DNA of 64,000 bases from Plazaster borealis (Eukaryota; Echinodermata; Asteroidea; Forcipulatida; Labidiasteridae), in NCBI GenBank assembly GCA_021014325.1, contig CM037464.1, positions 8,649,127 through 8,713,126 of the forward strand, read 5' to 3'. The position numbers and the translations under genes were made by a program. The notes under the pieces were generated by a model, which saw only the letters and a list, made by a program, of their open reading frames with translations, searched no databases and was not told where the DNA came from. This document shows positions 48,700 to 60,400 of the stretch, one piece after another; within the stretch, counting starts at the first letter, position 1, and every line of letters begins with the position of its first letter.

Positions 48700-51600
48700 C
48701 AACAAGGCTGTCAATCGGGCAACAAAGCTATCAATTTTGCAATTGGGTAATTATTTTGAAATAAAATTAGGGAAAAGAGTGCATTCACTCCAGCTTCTCA
48801 GCAACTTATAAAGATTTGGTGAACATATATTTGTTGTCAGATTACTTAAATTATGATTACCTAATTTCATATTGGTTAAAAAGTTTACCACGTACAAGTT
48901 TGATTGAAACACAGTTAACAGGGAGACAAAGATAAGTGAATGAACTCAAATTAAGACAACTGAGTATTTCCATAACAAGAAAGCATTGGCTTTATTGAAA
49001 AATAACCAAAGGCACCCTACATTTTAATTTAATAATATGTTACAATAATTACAAAAATGTACAGCATTAAATAAATGTAGAATCACCATGTCAGAGCACA
49101 CAGGTTAGAGTCAAGAGCAGTAGGGACTTGGTAAGGACCATTTTCCTTAATTCCGGAATTGGGGAGGTACATGTCTTGCTACCTTTTTTCCCACTGCATG
49201 TTTTGCAAATACCAAGGCTATGCCCCAAAATGCATAAAGTTGCTAGAGTTGGGCCTGCTCACACTATAATGAGCCTGCCAAACTATAACAATCCTGACTG
49301 TAACATGAACTGACCCAATTACAAATGGGATAGTAACTTTAGTTTGATCATAATATTTTAGGCTGGGTCATAACAAAGCTGGAGCTGGTTGAACAGCAGA
49401 AAGGGTCTTCAGCTGTGGGTGTTGGATTCCGGCAATGTTGTGTGGCTGTAACAAATTCATAGAGGCTCCTATAAGTAATAAATAGTTAGTTCAACATTCA
49501 TCAGCAAATAAATAAGCGTCAACGTGTGATGAACTGATTGGGGGTATACTTGCTATATTAATTGACACAAAAGCAATGGGGGAAGACTATACATAACTAC
49601 CTATAGATATTATAGTAATGGTGTAAATCTGAAATGTTGGATTTTCTTAAACCATGAGTAAAGTGAGCTTATGTCAGTACTTGTGCCTGATTTCCTATCT
49701 AAAAAGCATGATTGAAGTCCAGTCCAGCAGATAAACACTGCAAAAAAGGTGATTTTGAGCAGTTTTCTTTTTTATTATCGATAACAGGTGAACAGTCCAA
49801 GAAAAGTGAAGTTTTGGTGCTGTTTCAAGGATATTTAATTTAAATAATTTAATTATATTTGTACAAGTTATGGGAGCTTCGTCAAAACAGACTTTCATCA
49901 TTTCCGCAGAAAATACAAGTTCATATCTTTAACATAATTTGAATGTAATGCATTGTTTTTGTACCTTTTTTTCCCATCTAATTTACTAAAATATGCCTAG
50001 CCTAGAAGTTTGATCTTTGTACAAACCGATTTCAGCATATCTGCAGCTGATGTGTTAAAATTAAACATTAATAGTATACCGTATGCGTTGAGTCAATTAT
50101 ATGTGCATGTACATGTTATTTCCCATTTGTGTTACAACTTGCAATTTTAAAATTTGCAATCAACTTTTTTGTTGATTTTGGCAGCTGAGCAATTGTTTGA
50201 AAGAGAGATAAAATCCTCGCATCTATAATGCTTAAAGTTTTCTTAGGTTCATAATTTTTCCATTCAGATTGGAAATTTAAAAAAGAGGTTTTTGGCTCAA
50301 CACAACTTAAATATTTATCGTTTCCCCCAACAGATCGCGGCTGCATATTGGATTGTCAGGGACTGCAGAGTTTATTTACAATTTAAATACACTGTTTTTG
50401 TTGTGCTTTCATCAACGTCAATTCTTCAAGTGAATCCAATTCTGACTGGCTAGTGCTCTATCTAGAAAGTCAGAATGTGAATAATGATCTGACAGTGACG
50501 CTTCAACTAATCAAACTGGTTGTGAACAAGCATAAGTGCCAGGATCCAACAAACACTCTGAAGTATGATCAAGCCGTTTTCAAAGTTGAGTTATTACAAA
50601 TGCATCAAACTTGCTTCAGGTGAAAATACCTTATTGCAGCAGAGGAACAAAAACGTTCAAGCTGTGAACTAAATATAGAAGTAAAAATATAATCTAGGGT
50701 GGTTTTGGTGCGAAAAAAACATCTCAGACAGTCTTTTCAGATTTATCATTATTACGGATTTATAATAATTAGTTGGATCTTCAGTCCAATGGCAAATTCT
50801 GGAGCAACATAGTATTAGTATGAAAAGGGCCTACTTCAAATTCCTTAGCCATTTGTTCAAATTATAGGAAAATGTTTTTGAAAGTACTTGAAAGAAAAGC
50901 ATGTTTATTTAATAACTCCAAAACAAATTAATGAAACATTTATTTGTTTTTTCTGTTGTCAAATTTGTCAAAACCCAAAAGTTAGAAAGGCCTGTAATAA
51001 AATTACAATTTTTTGCAAACCTTTATCAAAACCCTTCTAAATTTTGCTTTTGATCTTTTTTGATAATGATATGAAAATGCTACACAATTTTGCACATTTT
51101 TCAAAAATTTGTAGTAAAACTGCTTCAGGATGAAACTGAACTAAATAGTTTATTTAACAACTCTAAGAAAATTTAATGAAACATTCATTAATTTGTTTTT
51201 TCTGTTGTCAAATTTTTCAAAACCCAAAAGTTAGAAACAGATGTCAAACTAGCTGTAAATTAAACAAATCAAGCTGCAAAAATGCTCATTTAAGATAAAT
51301 TCACATGTGTAAGTGACTGAGTAAGGAGGGTGAACAAAAACTGCCACAATTAATACCATGGATAATGCAACCAAAAGAAACCCTTCCATCTACAATCATG
51401 CTTGGGAAAATGATGACAAATCATCTTTAGGTGATGTGGCTATAATGTATCATACTAAAAGCCTTCACAATTATTTTGATATCTTATTATTGAGAAATAA
51501 TCAAATCCTTGTTCATGTACATGTAACATACAAAATTGCGAAGGCCGAATGGAAATGAACGAATAGAGCTATTCCTTTATCAATCAAGATCTGGTTTAGC

Positions 51601-51887
51601 ACTTTAAAAACTGAGCTACTTCATGTACATGTAAGTTGTCCAACATATTCATATGGACGAAAATAAAGCTGAAAATTCATCATTATAAAGAATCCCTTTC
51701 AGCACCAGCTTCATCAAAGGCAACTGTACTGATGGGTAGGGTGGGATACAGTACATGTCCATTTACTAAGAATTACTAAATAAAGTGCACATTTATTTCA
51801 TATACATTGTATGATCCAGGTCAGCAAGTCAACATACATGTAGGATGTAGACGGAGGTTGTTCAAAATTTTGTGTAAGGTATCATTA
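48700..51887. other. Intergenic DNA without recognised genes
   Basis: It is AT-rich with no recognisable exon. A roughly 90-bp segment is duplicated directly (about 50895-50990 and 51140-51240, offset about 249 bp), sharing TTTTTTCTGTTGTCAAATTT and CAAAACCCAAAAGTTAGAAA. Confidence 0.5.
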
Positions 51888-52396
51888 GGCCACATAAAAA
51901 TAAAAAATTGTTGATCGTCCTTTTTTTATGGGAAGTGGGGGAGGGAGGGCGTTTTTGTTTGTTTGTTTTTTTTGACATGGCAAAATATGAAATAAAGAAT
52001 AAAGATATCATCATAATCATTATAAAACAAAGGGTTTGTGTGATTTTGATGTTTTTAATTATTTTGTTAAACCCTTTCAAATCCTAGATGACTTTTTCTG
52101 TAAACATTTTCAAAAAACTAAAACGCAGCCTAAGTAAATATTTGAAGAATTTTTCTTGTGTTCCCAACATGAATAATCTTTCTTCAATCATCTATTTCCG
52201 ACCTATGGATTTTGAAAAAATATCAGCTGAAAAATCTGGGAGCCAAATTTGACTGAAAAGATCATAAAAAATACCGTTTTTATGATTTAAAAAAAAAAAA
52301 AAAAAATTGGGTCGGGGGGGGGGGGTTTTGTAGGGTCGGGGGGGTTTTGTAGGGTCGGGCGGGGACGATCAACAATTTTTTTATTTTTATGTGGCC
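51888..52396. mobile_element. PIF/Harbinger-like MITE, 509 bp
   Basis: GGCCACATAAAAATAAAAAA and an inner TTGTTGATCGTCC at the left are inverted at the right with one base of length difference. TTA stands on both sides (51885-51887, 52397-52399), the TWA target typical of PIF/Harbinger. The right half holds a long A run and G-rich GGGTCGGGGGGG blocks. Confidence 0.75.
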
Positions 52397-52649
52397 TTAC
52401 ATGTGTACACAATAAGCAGCATCCACTGACGATGATAAACTCAAGTGAAAGAGCCACTTGGTGCCAGTTCACATCATCTCCTGTGGCCAGACTTCAAATT
52501 TGTCTCCCAAAAAGGATGATGAATCAAGTTTGCTTGCTTCAGTCCTGAAATATTTCATACTTCATAAGATTTGCAGAAAATTAGATGCAGCATAACACCG
52601 CTTGGTAGCGCAAACTCCCTGCATTAGAGACGCAATTCAAATATCTCAC

Positions 52650-52735
52650 AAGCCGTGTCCAAATTGTTAGCTTGGGCTACGGCTACTGCTCTGAGAAACA
52701 TCCTTAGCAACAACCACAACCGCCAATTCTCACAC
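52650..52735 (-). mobile_element. Diverged foldback copy (GTAGCCGTAGCC family)
   Basis: On the minus strand GGTTGTTGCTAAGGATGTTT, GTAGCCGTAGCCCAAGC and AATTTGGACACGGC match the elements at 16540 and 35085. Confidence 0.4.
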
Positions 52736-53487
52736 AGTCTAAGTTGATGAATCACAATTAGCCCATTCTTGTCCTTTTCATTCAAACTATAAAAAAGTAC
52801 TGAGACTTGAAGAACATATGTACAAGTACAGCGTAACACCAATTAGTAATGGTAGTATGACAATTTTCAATGCAATTTGAGACTTCATATGTAATCCAAC
52901 ACAAAAGTCGATGAATCAAGTTTGCATGCGTTCAATGTCAATCAAATTAAATTCAGAAGACTTGAAGAACATCTTATCACCATCACCTTCAAAAATTAAC
53001 TACGGGTGGAGACTGTTGTCAGCGCTGTAAACTCTGCAAATGTAGGTCCATTATCTATTATGGATAGGTTGGTAAACAGCGAGTTAAAGTGTTTTAGCTC
53101 TGAAGATGACAGGTAACTGGATTGTAAATGCATACTCAAAGTTGATCCAATGGCAATGCATTGCAACTTAATTTGAGGCAAATAATGTATACACTCTCAA
53201 CTCAAATTTGTTGAACAAGACGTCATGTTCTCGCAGAATGATGCATGAAGAAATGACTCAAGAATCACATTGCTAAGTGGGAGGCAAATATACACTCATC
53301 TATCTCATGTATGGCAATGAGATAGTCAAGTCTGGTTTGTAAATGCAAGATTGTTATCATTGCACTTCCTCTTTTTTCCAACAATAAAGTCAACTGTGGT
53401 TTTACTTTAATTATTAGACTCGAGATGCAATGGGAAGAGGTTGGAACCATTCCAGTTCCAAAACTTGTCATTTCCACAATGAAACAC

Positions 53488-53724
53488 TCAGTCACAAGTG
53501 TCTCCACAGGAGTAAAAAATACAGTTCCCCGTACAGTTGTAGCAGATGAGAAAGAGTGCCACGAAGAACATGGCGCTACAAATGGTGCACGGTTTCCTTT
53601 CGAGGAAGAATCCCGCCAGATACAAAATCATGAACATGCTGTAATTGTGCAGCAGGCCCATGTTCAATGCTGACCGGGGTATTGGCATAAGCAACACCGG
53701 CAACAGCCACTGTAGACAGTACAT
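53488..53724 (-). CDS. BLCAP: BLCAP homologue (small two-helix membrane protein), 78 aa
   Basis: BLCAP is a very conserved small membrane protein linked to growth control and apoptosis in vertebrates; its biochemical role is not settled. The single uninterrupted frame starts [16 protein letters not shown], identical to human BLCAP except at residues 13 and 15. It continues [20 protein letters not shown] and CTIC, then a second hydrophobic stretch ALFLICYNC and GNCIFYSC. Two membrane segments are apparent (about residues 5-15 with 30-41, and 51-62). Human BLCAP is 87 aa; the C-terminal tail after the Cys-rich end is shorter here. An in-frame ATG 20 codons upstream exists, but the conserved N-terminus fixes the start. 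CTTCTGCAAG about 30 bases upstream may be the acceptor of a 5'-UTR intron, as in vertebrates. Confidence 0.93.
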   Translation of the reverse strand: MYCLQWLLPVLLMPIPRSALNMGLLHNYSMFMILYLAGFFLERKPCTICSAMFFVALFLICYNCTGNCIFYSCGDTCD

Positions 53725-53824
53725 GATGACAGCTTGGAGGCACGTACGTCGCTTGCAGAAGAAATTCACATGTTTGGTCGACACAATTCCAAAACCCGTA
53801 ATTTCTCTGTCCTTTTAGACGGAC

Positions 53825-54326
53825 TGCACTACTTCAACTAGGTGTAATACGCAAATCTCTGCTGATGCTCCGTCGTCACATTAAATTCAGTCTGATTTTG
53901 AAGGTTTTCATTTGTTTACAAAAACCCTGCACATCGCATACTGAATTTTTGTGTGGAGTCTAGGTACCATTCTTTGCCCATAAAAGCAGAAGGTCAATTG
54001 ATTTTTTTAAGAGTAAAAATATCGTTTCAGTGAGCGCATTGACATCGTACTATTAAACAAAATGTAACTTTTGTTTCTTTTAAGATCAAATAAATTCAGA
54101 AGTCACGTTTTAATTTTGAATTTTAAACACTTTGTAGAAGATTAAAAATATGTAGAAAACCAAAAATATCACTAAAGTAGAGGGCGCCCTCAAGTGTAGG
54201 AGATGTGACATCTGACGACACCTCTGACATCGATCATCCTGCATGCTGCTTGCCGATGTCTGATGAGATAGGTTGAAACTAACGGCTGTGCGTGTTGTGT
54301 GTGGGTTTTTTTAAAGACTCGCCGAA
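53825..54326. promoter_or_regulatory. Candidate bidirectional promoter between BLCAP and CCDC25
   Basis: The two start codons face away from each other across 602 bp. The interval contains AGAGGGCGCCCTCAAG at 54180 and a CpG-containing stretch just before the plus-strand ATG. No TATA box is obvious. The BLCAP transcription start and any UTR exon are not located. Confidence 0.4.
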
Positions 54327-54351
54327 ATGGTATTCTACTTCAAAAGTGAAG
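54327..54351 (+). CDS. CCDC25: Probable first coding exon of CCDC25
   Basis: CCDC25 is a conserved protein of about 208 aa with an N-terminal NFACT-R-like domain; in mammals it has been described as a membrane sensor of extracellular DNA. ATG GTA TTC TAC TTC AAA AGT GAA G|GTAACT encodes MVFYFKSEG and ends at a plausible donor. CCDC25 proteins begin MVFYFTS in human and MVFYFKS in flies, and a short first coding exon is usual. GCCGAAATGG is a fair start context. The next exon (expected to carry YMGxDKYENEDLIKxGWPE) was not found up to 64000, so intron 1 would exceed 9.6 kb. Eight residues can match by chance, so the call is probable, not certain. Confidence 0.6.
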
Positions 54352-54490
54352 GTAACTGTGACTTAAGAAAAAACTGTGGAAAATGTCATTCTTTGTGTGT
54401 GTTTTAACTAAGTCTTAACTAATAAATACAGTAAACTGTAGTGTTACTGTTAGTACTGTACAAAATAGCACACATGATCACATGGAGGAC

Positions 54491-54507
54491 CTCCATGCAG
54501 TAGTGTT
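54491..54507. repeat. Short palindrome CATGGAGG-A-CCTCCATG
   Basis: A 17-base palindrome with exact 8-bp arms lies in the putative CCDC25 intron 1. It is related to the hairpins at 27674 and 56032. Confidence 0.7.
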
Positions 54508-56031
54508 TTGAAATCACAAAATTTGAGATTTGATCTGATTGAGTTGTAAGTAGTCTAGTTGGATAGAGCTCTTTGAGAACATTCATTTTGCTACTTTACT
54601 TGTGGGGATCGGTTCATGAAAACCGGACTTATGGAAGGTCAAAGTTCCAAATATCGCCAAATATTTGACCTTGTTTACATAACAAATTTTGTTGACCGTG
54701 TACAAGCGCAACGTTTTTTCGCCGTTGCACACAACATCCAATTCCCCTCGCGTAATTGAACATTTCCCGAGGGCCGTATCAAATCAACGTGTTTGACAAT
54801 CAAGCGCGAAAAAGCGCGACAACTAAAAGTTTTAATTCCAAAAGTAATTACATAATTAAATACTCAATTAAATGTCATTTTCGGTTCATTTTGGGGCCCT
54901 AAGAGGATAACTACTTACAGTTCTCAATTAATTTCAGCGCTGAAAACAAGATTTCTTGTGATTTTACAGAAAGTTTTACACAAATAATCCCAACAAAACG
55001 AACGCCAAATTGCATATCAATCGAAAGAGAAAAACTCCATCTTGAAAGTAGTTCCGTTTAGTTTTATGAATGAAACGATTAACATGGGTTTAATCTATAT
55101 CCCTCCGCACCACCGATCTCTCTATAGCGTTGTACACGTTGAGGTGGTCACAGTTTCCCATTAACAAAAAGTGGCAGCGCGGTGAACAGCGCCCTCACTC
55201 GGTACTGATTGACACTATTTATGCTACTGCTAGGCTTTAGCCATGCCATACACTCGAGTCGTAGAACTGTTCCGCCCCAACTTGACAATCGCACTATAGT
55301 TGGGACTGGTCCTAGCCCAGGTTGGACTCCTCCGTTGCATACAACGCGACGGAGTCCAGGGTATAAAGGTCCCGTACCATTGTGACAAAATTTACACTTC
55401 AAATTTTTCATATTTTTACCTTAGCGCCTTATTGAGGAAGCTGAACATGCTGAACTTTTACTCTGAACATGTTCCTTGTAGCCGGAACTCCATGGAGGCC
55501 TGTTTGAAAATTTTTGAATTTTCTCCTTTGATTTTAGTATTTGTGAAAACAAATTGACATTTACGGCTCCATCACTGCACGTCATAAACCAAGAGCTTGT
55601 AAAGGCTAACGCGCATGTGCGAGTTTTGTATACGCATCGGGGTGCTATGCATTTCGCACATGCACATATGATTTTACATGGTCGAGCGGTACACATGATG
55701 TTTAAAATTACAGTGCAGAACTCTGACATATTTTTGGAAATAATCTCACCCATGGATATATTTGTTAGTTGTGAACTCATCCAAAGTGTAGTAAATGTCA
55801 CCAAGAATATATGAGTGGAATTCCAGCTTCTCAAATAAGGTAAAAATAGGAAAATATTGTGGTCAAATTTGTGTTCGCATTGTAAAGAAGCTTTATACCC
55901 AGGACGTCAGTGCAGTGGCACTGACTGACGTCCTACCAGGGCTAGGACTGGTCCCAACTTGAGTGTTTAAGTTGGGGCGTCCCAACTGTAGTTGGGACAG
56001 TAATTGTACAGTGTACTAGGACTAATAAGAG

Positions 56032-56058
56032 CATGGAGGTAGAATTTATACCTCCATG
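56032..56058. repeat. Hairpin CATGGAGGTA / TACCTCCATG
   Basis: Perfect 10-bp arms surround the loop GAATTTA. It lies inside the foldback cluster and is related to 27674-27709, which shares CATGGAGGTAGAATT. Confidence 0.75.
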
Positions 56059-56275
56059 ATAAGAGCAAGCAGGGGAGATATATCTCGTTGTTTGTGATAT
56101 CAGAATCCCAGGAAAAAAGGGGGACAAATTAAGGGCGATCAAAACAGTAGACTTCGATCACGGTACTGTAGAGTTCTATGGGCAATCCCAACTACAGTTA
56201 GGACGCCCCTACTTGAACACTCAAGTTGGGACCAGTCCCAACTATAGTTGGGCAATTGTCAAGTTGGGACGGAAC

Positions 56276-56335
56276 AGAACTATGAGGTTCATTCCGCTAT
56301 TGTGCAGACGATAGCGGAATGAACCTCATAGTTCT
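56276..56335. repeat. Perfect 25-bp hairpin
   Basis: The arms 56276-56300 and 56311-56335 (AGAACTATGAGG...CCGCTAT and its exact complement) enclose the 10-base loop TGTGCAGACG. It is the strongest perfect short hairpin seen in the window. Confidence 0.85.
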
Positions 56336-57450
56336 AGGAGTAGTCATGCCATAGCATGCATAGTGTGGCCAAGTACTTGTGAGGGAACCCCTTGTGAGCC
56401 CTAACACTTGGCCACACACACTTAGCCACACTGTCGACTGTGAGCATATTTAAATTACTACACTGACTACTGTACTGAAGGATGTAGTTAAAGCAGCCCT
56501 ACAATGTGAACAAAATTACAAACAAATAGTTTTTTTTGGTTTTTTTACCAGATGTTGGAAGCTGAAAGTCCGTTCAAATATTATATTCTTTTAACTTTAA
56601 ATTAGACAAATTGAATATCTTTTAAATATCTGCATTCACTTTCAGTGAAAATTATACTTAAATTAAAATGCGAACTAAGTTGTCCTTGCTCTATGGTTGT
56701 ACAAATCATCTTAATCATTGTACTCTCTGTGTGAAGTTTCTATAAATTATATAATAAAGCATATAATGAGTAGGGTAGATGGCCTTAGCTTTTGATCCAG
56801 ACGGACCTTCTTCAGAGGCATATATTATAGCGCCTTTGCAAGGCCTCAAAGCGCTTCACAAAATACATAATCAGCAACTACATATTACAGATAAAGATCA
56901 CTCCTAAAAACATTGCATATTGGCTAAATGCATTTCTCGCAAAATGAATGTCGAGTGCAATTAAGTATGACACGCAAATTTGAAAGTTGCGCATGCACAT
57001 CGATATTGAGAGCAATGCTCAGGCATCAAATTTGCGCACTGCAAAAGTACGCAGAATGTAGTAAATGAACACAGCTGCTACTTGAACTACGTTGTTGTTC
57101 AATGCATCTCATTCCACACATGTATGCATGTTGTTTGTTTCAAATGGAGTAAGTAGCTCAACTGAAGTTTGTTGATTTTTTTTTCCGGACTGATTTTAAT
57201 TCTATTTTCATAAATAATGTGTGCTCAAAACATTTTAAAGATTTATGAAGCCGCCGGTCTGCAAGTATGGGACGTATACATGATCAAAGTTTCAGCTACA
57301 TGTAATTTAATCAAGTAAAACAATGAAATAATGTTGTTTAATAAAATAATTTGCCATGTCATTCGCAGTGCAACGGAGACTGACATCCTACCAGGGCTAG
57401 TGATAATGTGTCTGGGTGTAAGTGTACTGTCACTTAGTTTAGTATGTCAC

Positions 57451-60400
57451 TTATTGCATGGAGGAAGGAACCTCCTCTTTAATTAATGATGGTTTTTCTT
57501 TGGCAAGACCACAATATATAAGAGGATTGGAAAACACTTTTGTTTTACTGCTGACAGTTTTGCTGGTCGACTTCCAGCCTTTTGGAGTTTTACTGGGAAA
57601 CTGACCAGAAGTTATCGGTTTATTGGCGCCCGAGGTGGTTGTGGGCATTATCAGTGGATCGTAAATGAGACTGAGATTATAGACCCCCTTGTCTCTCTTC
57701 ATGACCTGTTCCCCTCGTCTGTGTTCATGACCTCTGTTCCCCTCGTCTCTGTTCAAGACTGCTGTTCCCCTTCCTCTGTTCATGACCTCTGTTCCCCTCA
57801 TCTCTGTTCATGACCCCTGCTCCCCTCGTCTCTGTTCATGACCTCTGTTCCCCTCGTCTCTGTTCATGACCTCTGTTCCCCTCGTCTCTGTTCATGACCG
57901 CTGTTCCCCTCATCTCTGTTCATGACTGCTGCTCCCCTCATCTCTGTTCATGACCGCTGCTCCCCTCGTCTCTGTTCATAACCTCTGTTCCTCTCGTCTC
58001 TGTTCATGACCTCCGCTCCCCTCGTCTCTGTTCATGACCTCTGTTCCCCTCGTCTCTGTTCAAGACTGCTGTTCCCCTTCCTCTGTTCATGACCTCTGTT
58101 CCCCTCATCTCTGTTCATGACCCCTGCTCCTCTCGTCTCTGTTCATGACCTCTGTTCCCCTCGTCTCTGTTCATGACCTCTGTTCCCCTCGTCTCTGTTC
58201 ATGACCGCTGTTCCCCTCATCTCTGTTCATGACTGCTGCTCCCCTCATCTCTGTTCATGACCGCTGCTCCCCTCGTCTCTGTTCATGACCTCTGTTCCTC
58301 TCGTCTCTGTTCATGACCTCCGCTCCCCTCGTCTCTGTTCATGACCGCAGTTCCCCTCGTCTCTGTTCATGACCTCTGTTCCCCTCGTCTCTGTTCATGA
58401 CCTTCGCTCCCCTCGTCTCTGTTCATGACCTCCGCTCCCCTCTTCTCTGTTCATGACCTCTGTTCCCCTCGTCTCTGTTCATGACCTCTGTTCCCCTTGT
58501 CTCTGTTCATGACCGCTGTTCCCCTCGTCTCTGTTCATGACCTCTGTTCCCCTCGTCTCTGTTCATGACCTCTGTTCCCTCATCTCTGTTCATGACCTCT
58601 GTTCCCCTCATCTCTGTTCATGACTGCTGCTCCCCTCGTCTCTGTTCATTACCGCTGCTCCCCTCGTCTCTGTTCATGACCTCTGTTCCCCTCGTCTCTG
58701 TTCATGACCGCTATTCCCCTCGTTTCTGTTCATGACCGCTGCTCCCCTCGTCTCTGTTCATGACCTCTGTTCCCCTTGTCTCTGTTCATGACCGCTGTTC
58801 CCCTCATTTCTGTTCATGACCACTGCTCCCCTCTTCTCTGTTCATGACCTCTGTTCCCCTCCTCTCTGTTCATGACCTCTGTTCCCCTCGGCCCTGTTCA
58901 TGACCGCTGTTCCCCTTGTCTCTGTTCTTGACTGCTGCTCCCCTCGTCTCTGTTCTTGACTGCTGCTCCCCTCGTCTCTGTTTATGACCGCTGTTCCCGT
59001 CGTCTCTCTTCATGACCTCTGTTCCCTTCGTCTCTGTTTATGACCGCTGTTCCCCTCGTTTCTGTTCATGACGGCTGCTCCCCTCGTCTCTGTTCATGAC
59101 CTCTGTTCCCCTTGTCTCTGTTCATGACCGCTGTTCCCGTCGTCTCTGTCCATGACCTCTGTTCCCCTCGTCTCTGTTCATGACCTCCGCTCCCCTCGTC
59201 TCTGTTCATGACCGCTGTTCCCCTCGTCTCTGTTCTTGACTGCTGCTCCCCTCATCTCTGTTCATGACCGCTGTTCCCGTCATCTCTGTTCATGACCTCT
59301 GTTCCCCTCGTCTCTGTTCATGACCGCTGTTCCCCTTGTTTCTGTTCATGACCGCTGCTCCCCTCGTCTCTGTTCATGACCTCTGTTCCCCTTGTCTCTG
59401 TTCATGACCGCTGTGCCCCTCGTTTCTGTTCATGGCCACTGCTCCCCTCTTCTCTGTTCATGACCTCTGTTCCCCTCGTCTCTGTTCATGACCTCTGTTC
59501 CCCTCGGCCCTGTTCATGACCGCTGTTCCCCTTGTCTTTGTTCTTGACTGCTGCTCCCCTCGTCTCTATTCTTGACTGCTGCTCCCCTCGTCTCTGTTCA
59601 TGACCACTGCTCCCCTCCTTATTCAGATGGATTCCCTTATCCACATGCTTTTCTATCTTCTTCGATCTCTAAAATTGAGGTCCCCTGCAATTCTTTGTCA
59701 TGATTAGCCCTGGCCACGTGATCTGTAAATGGCTGTTTTGTTGAGTATTGTTTGTTGTTCTTTTCTTTTGCCTCTTGTGAACTTTGATTGGCACTGGCAG
59801 GCTTTTTCTGCTTTGCGCTTTTGTTTTCCAAGCCGTACGTGGAGCTGTCTTTTTAACAACTTTTGTATGGGATTGCATAACTTCCATTTGACATCTTTGA
59901 TTTGTCTTGCTTACAGTCTCTTTTGGGTGAACCAGTACATTTCTGATGGTGGTGTGGGGTTTCATACTTTCATAGCTGATGCGATGCCATGCTTTTTGAG
60001 TACTCTGCTGACCTTCTCAGAGAGGCCTGCGACATACGGAATGATGACCATTTTTGCTTTTGTTTTCTTGTTCTGGTTTAGGCCTATGTTTATTGTCCAA
60101 TGGTTTGTCATTCTTGTCTTTTCATTTGTTTCTTCACTTTATGCACCATCCACTTAGGGTATCCTGCGTATTATTACTATTATTATCCTCACACTGCTAA
60201 GGCTTCTCTGATGTGTTTTTCATCCTTGGTCTGGTCTTCTTCAGTGACTATTTTGTCTTTTCTGTCAAGCAGAGTCCTTATGACCACCTAGTTTCTGGTG
60301 GAATGGATGGTGACAGTTGAAGAACAGATATTGATCTTTTTTTCTGTGTACCAAGAGTTTCACAAAGTTGTCTGGTTTCCTTACATGTACTATGAGCATC

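Larger units (their letters stand above)
55260..57400. mobile_element. Composite nested foldback cluster
   Basis: Several inverted pairs are nested: GTTCCGCCCCAACTTGACAA near 55269 with its complement near 56256-56275; CTGGTCCCAACTTGAGTGTT near 55946 with its complement near 56215-56236; and GTCAGTGCAGTGGCACTGAC with GGACGTC arms near 55901-55932. A block ACTGACRTCCTACCAGGGCT near 55924 recurs near 57370. It looks like successive insertions or rearrangements of related MITEs. The open frame of 137 codons on the minus strand at 55421-55834 lies within the cluster and resembles no known protein. Confidence 0.5.

Noticed and set aside
55421..55834. Minus-strand 137-codon frame
   Set aside because: It lies in the inverted-repeat cluster and has no recognisable domain.
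57688..59618. Repeat-coding gene or CRISPR array
   Set aside because: The units are contiguous without unique spacers, and a stop codon recurs every third unit, so it is neither a CRISPR array nor a long repeat protein.
59729..60157. Plus-strand 142-codon hydrophobic frame
   Set aside because: It is the antisense shadow of the Penelope-like coding sequence.
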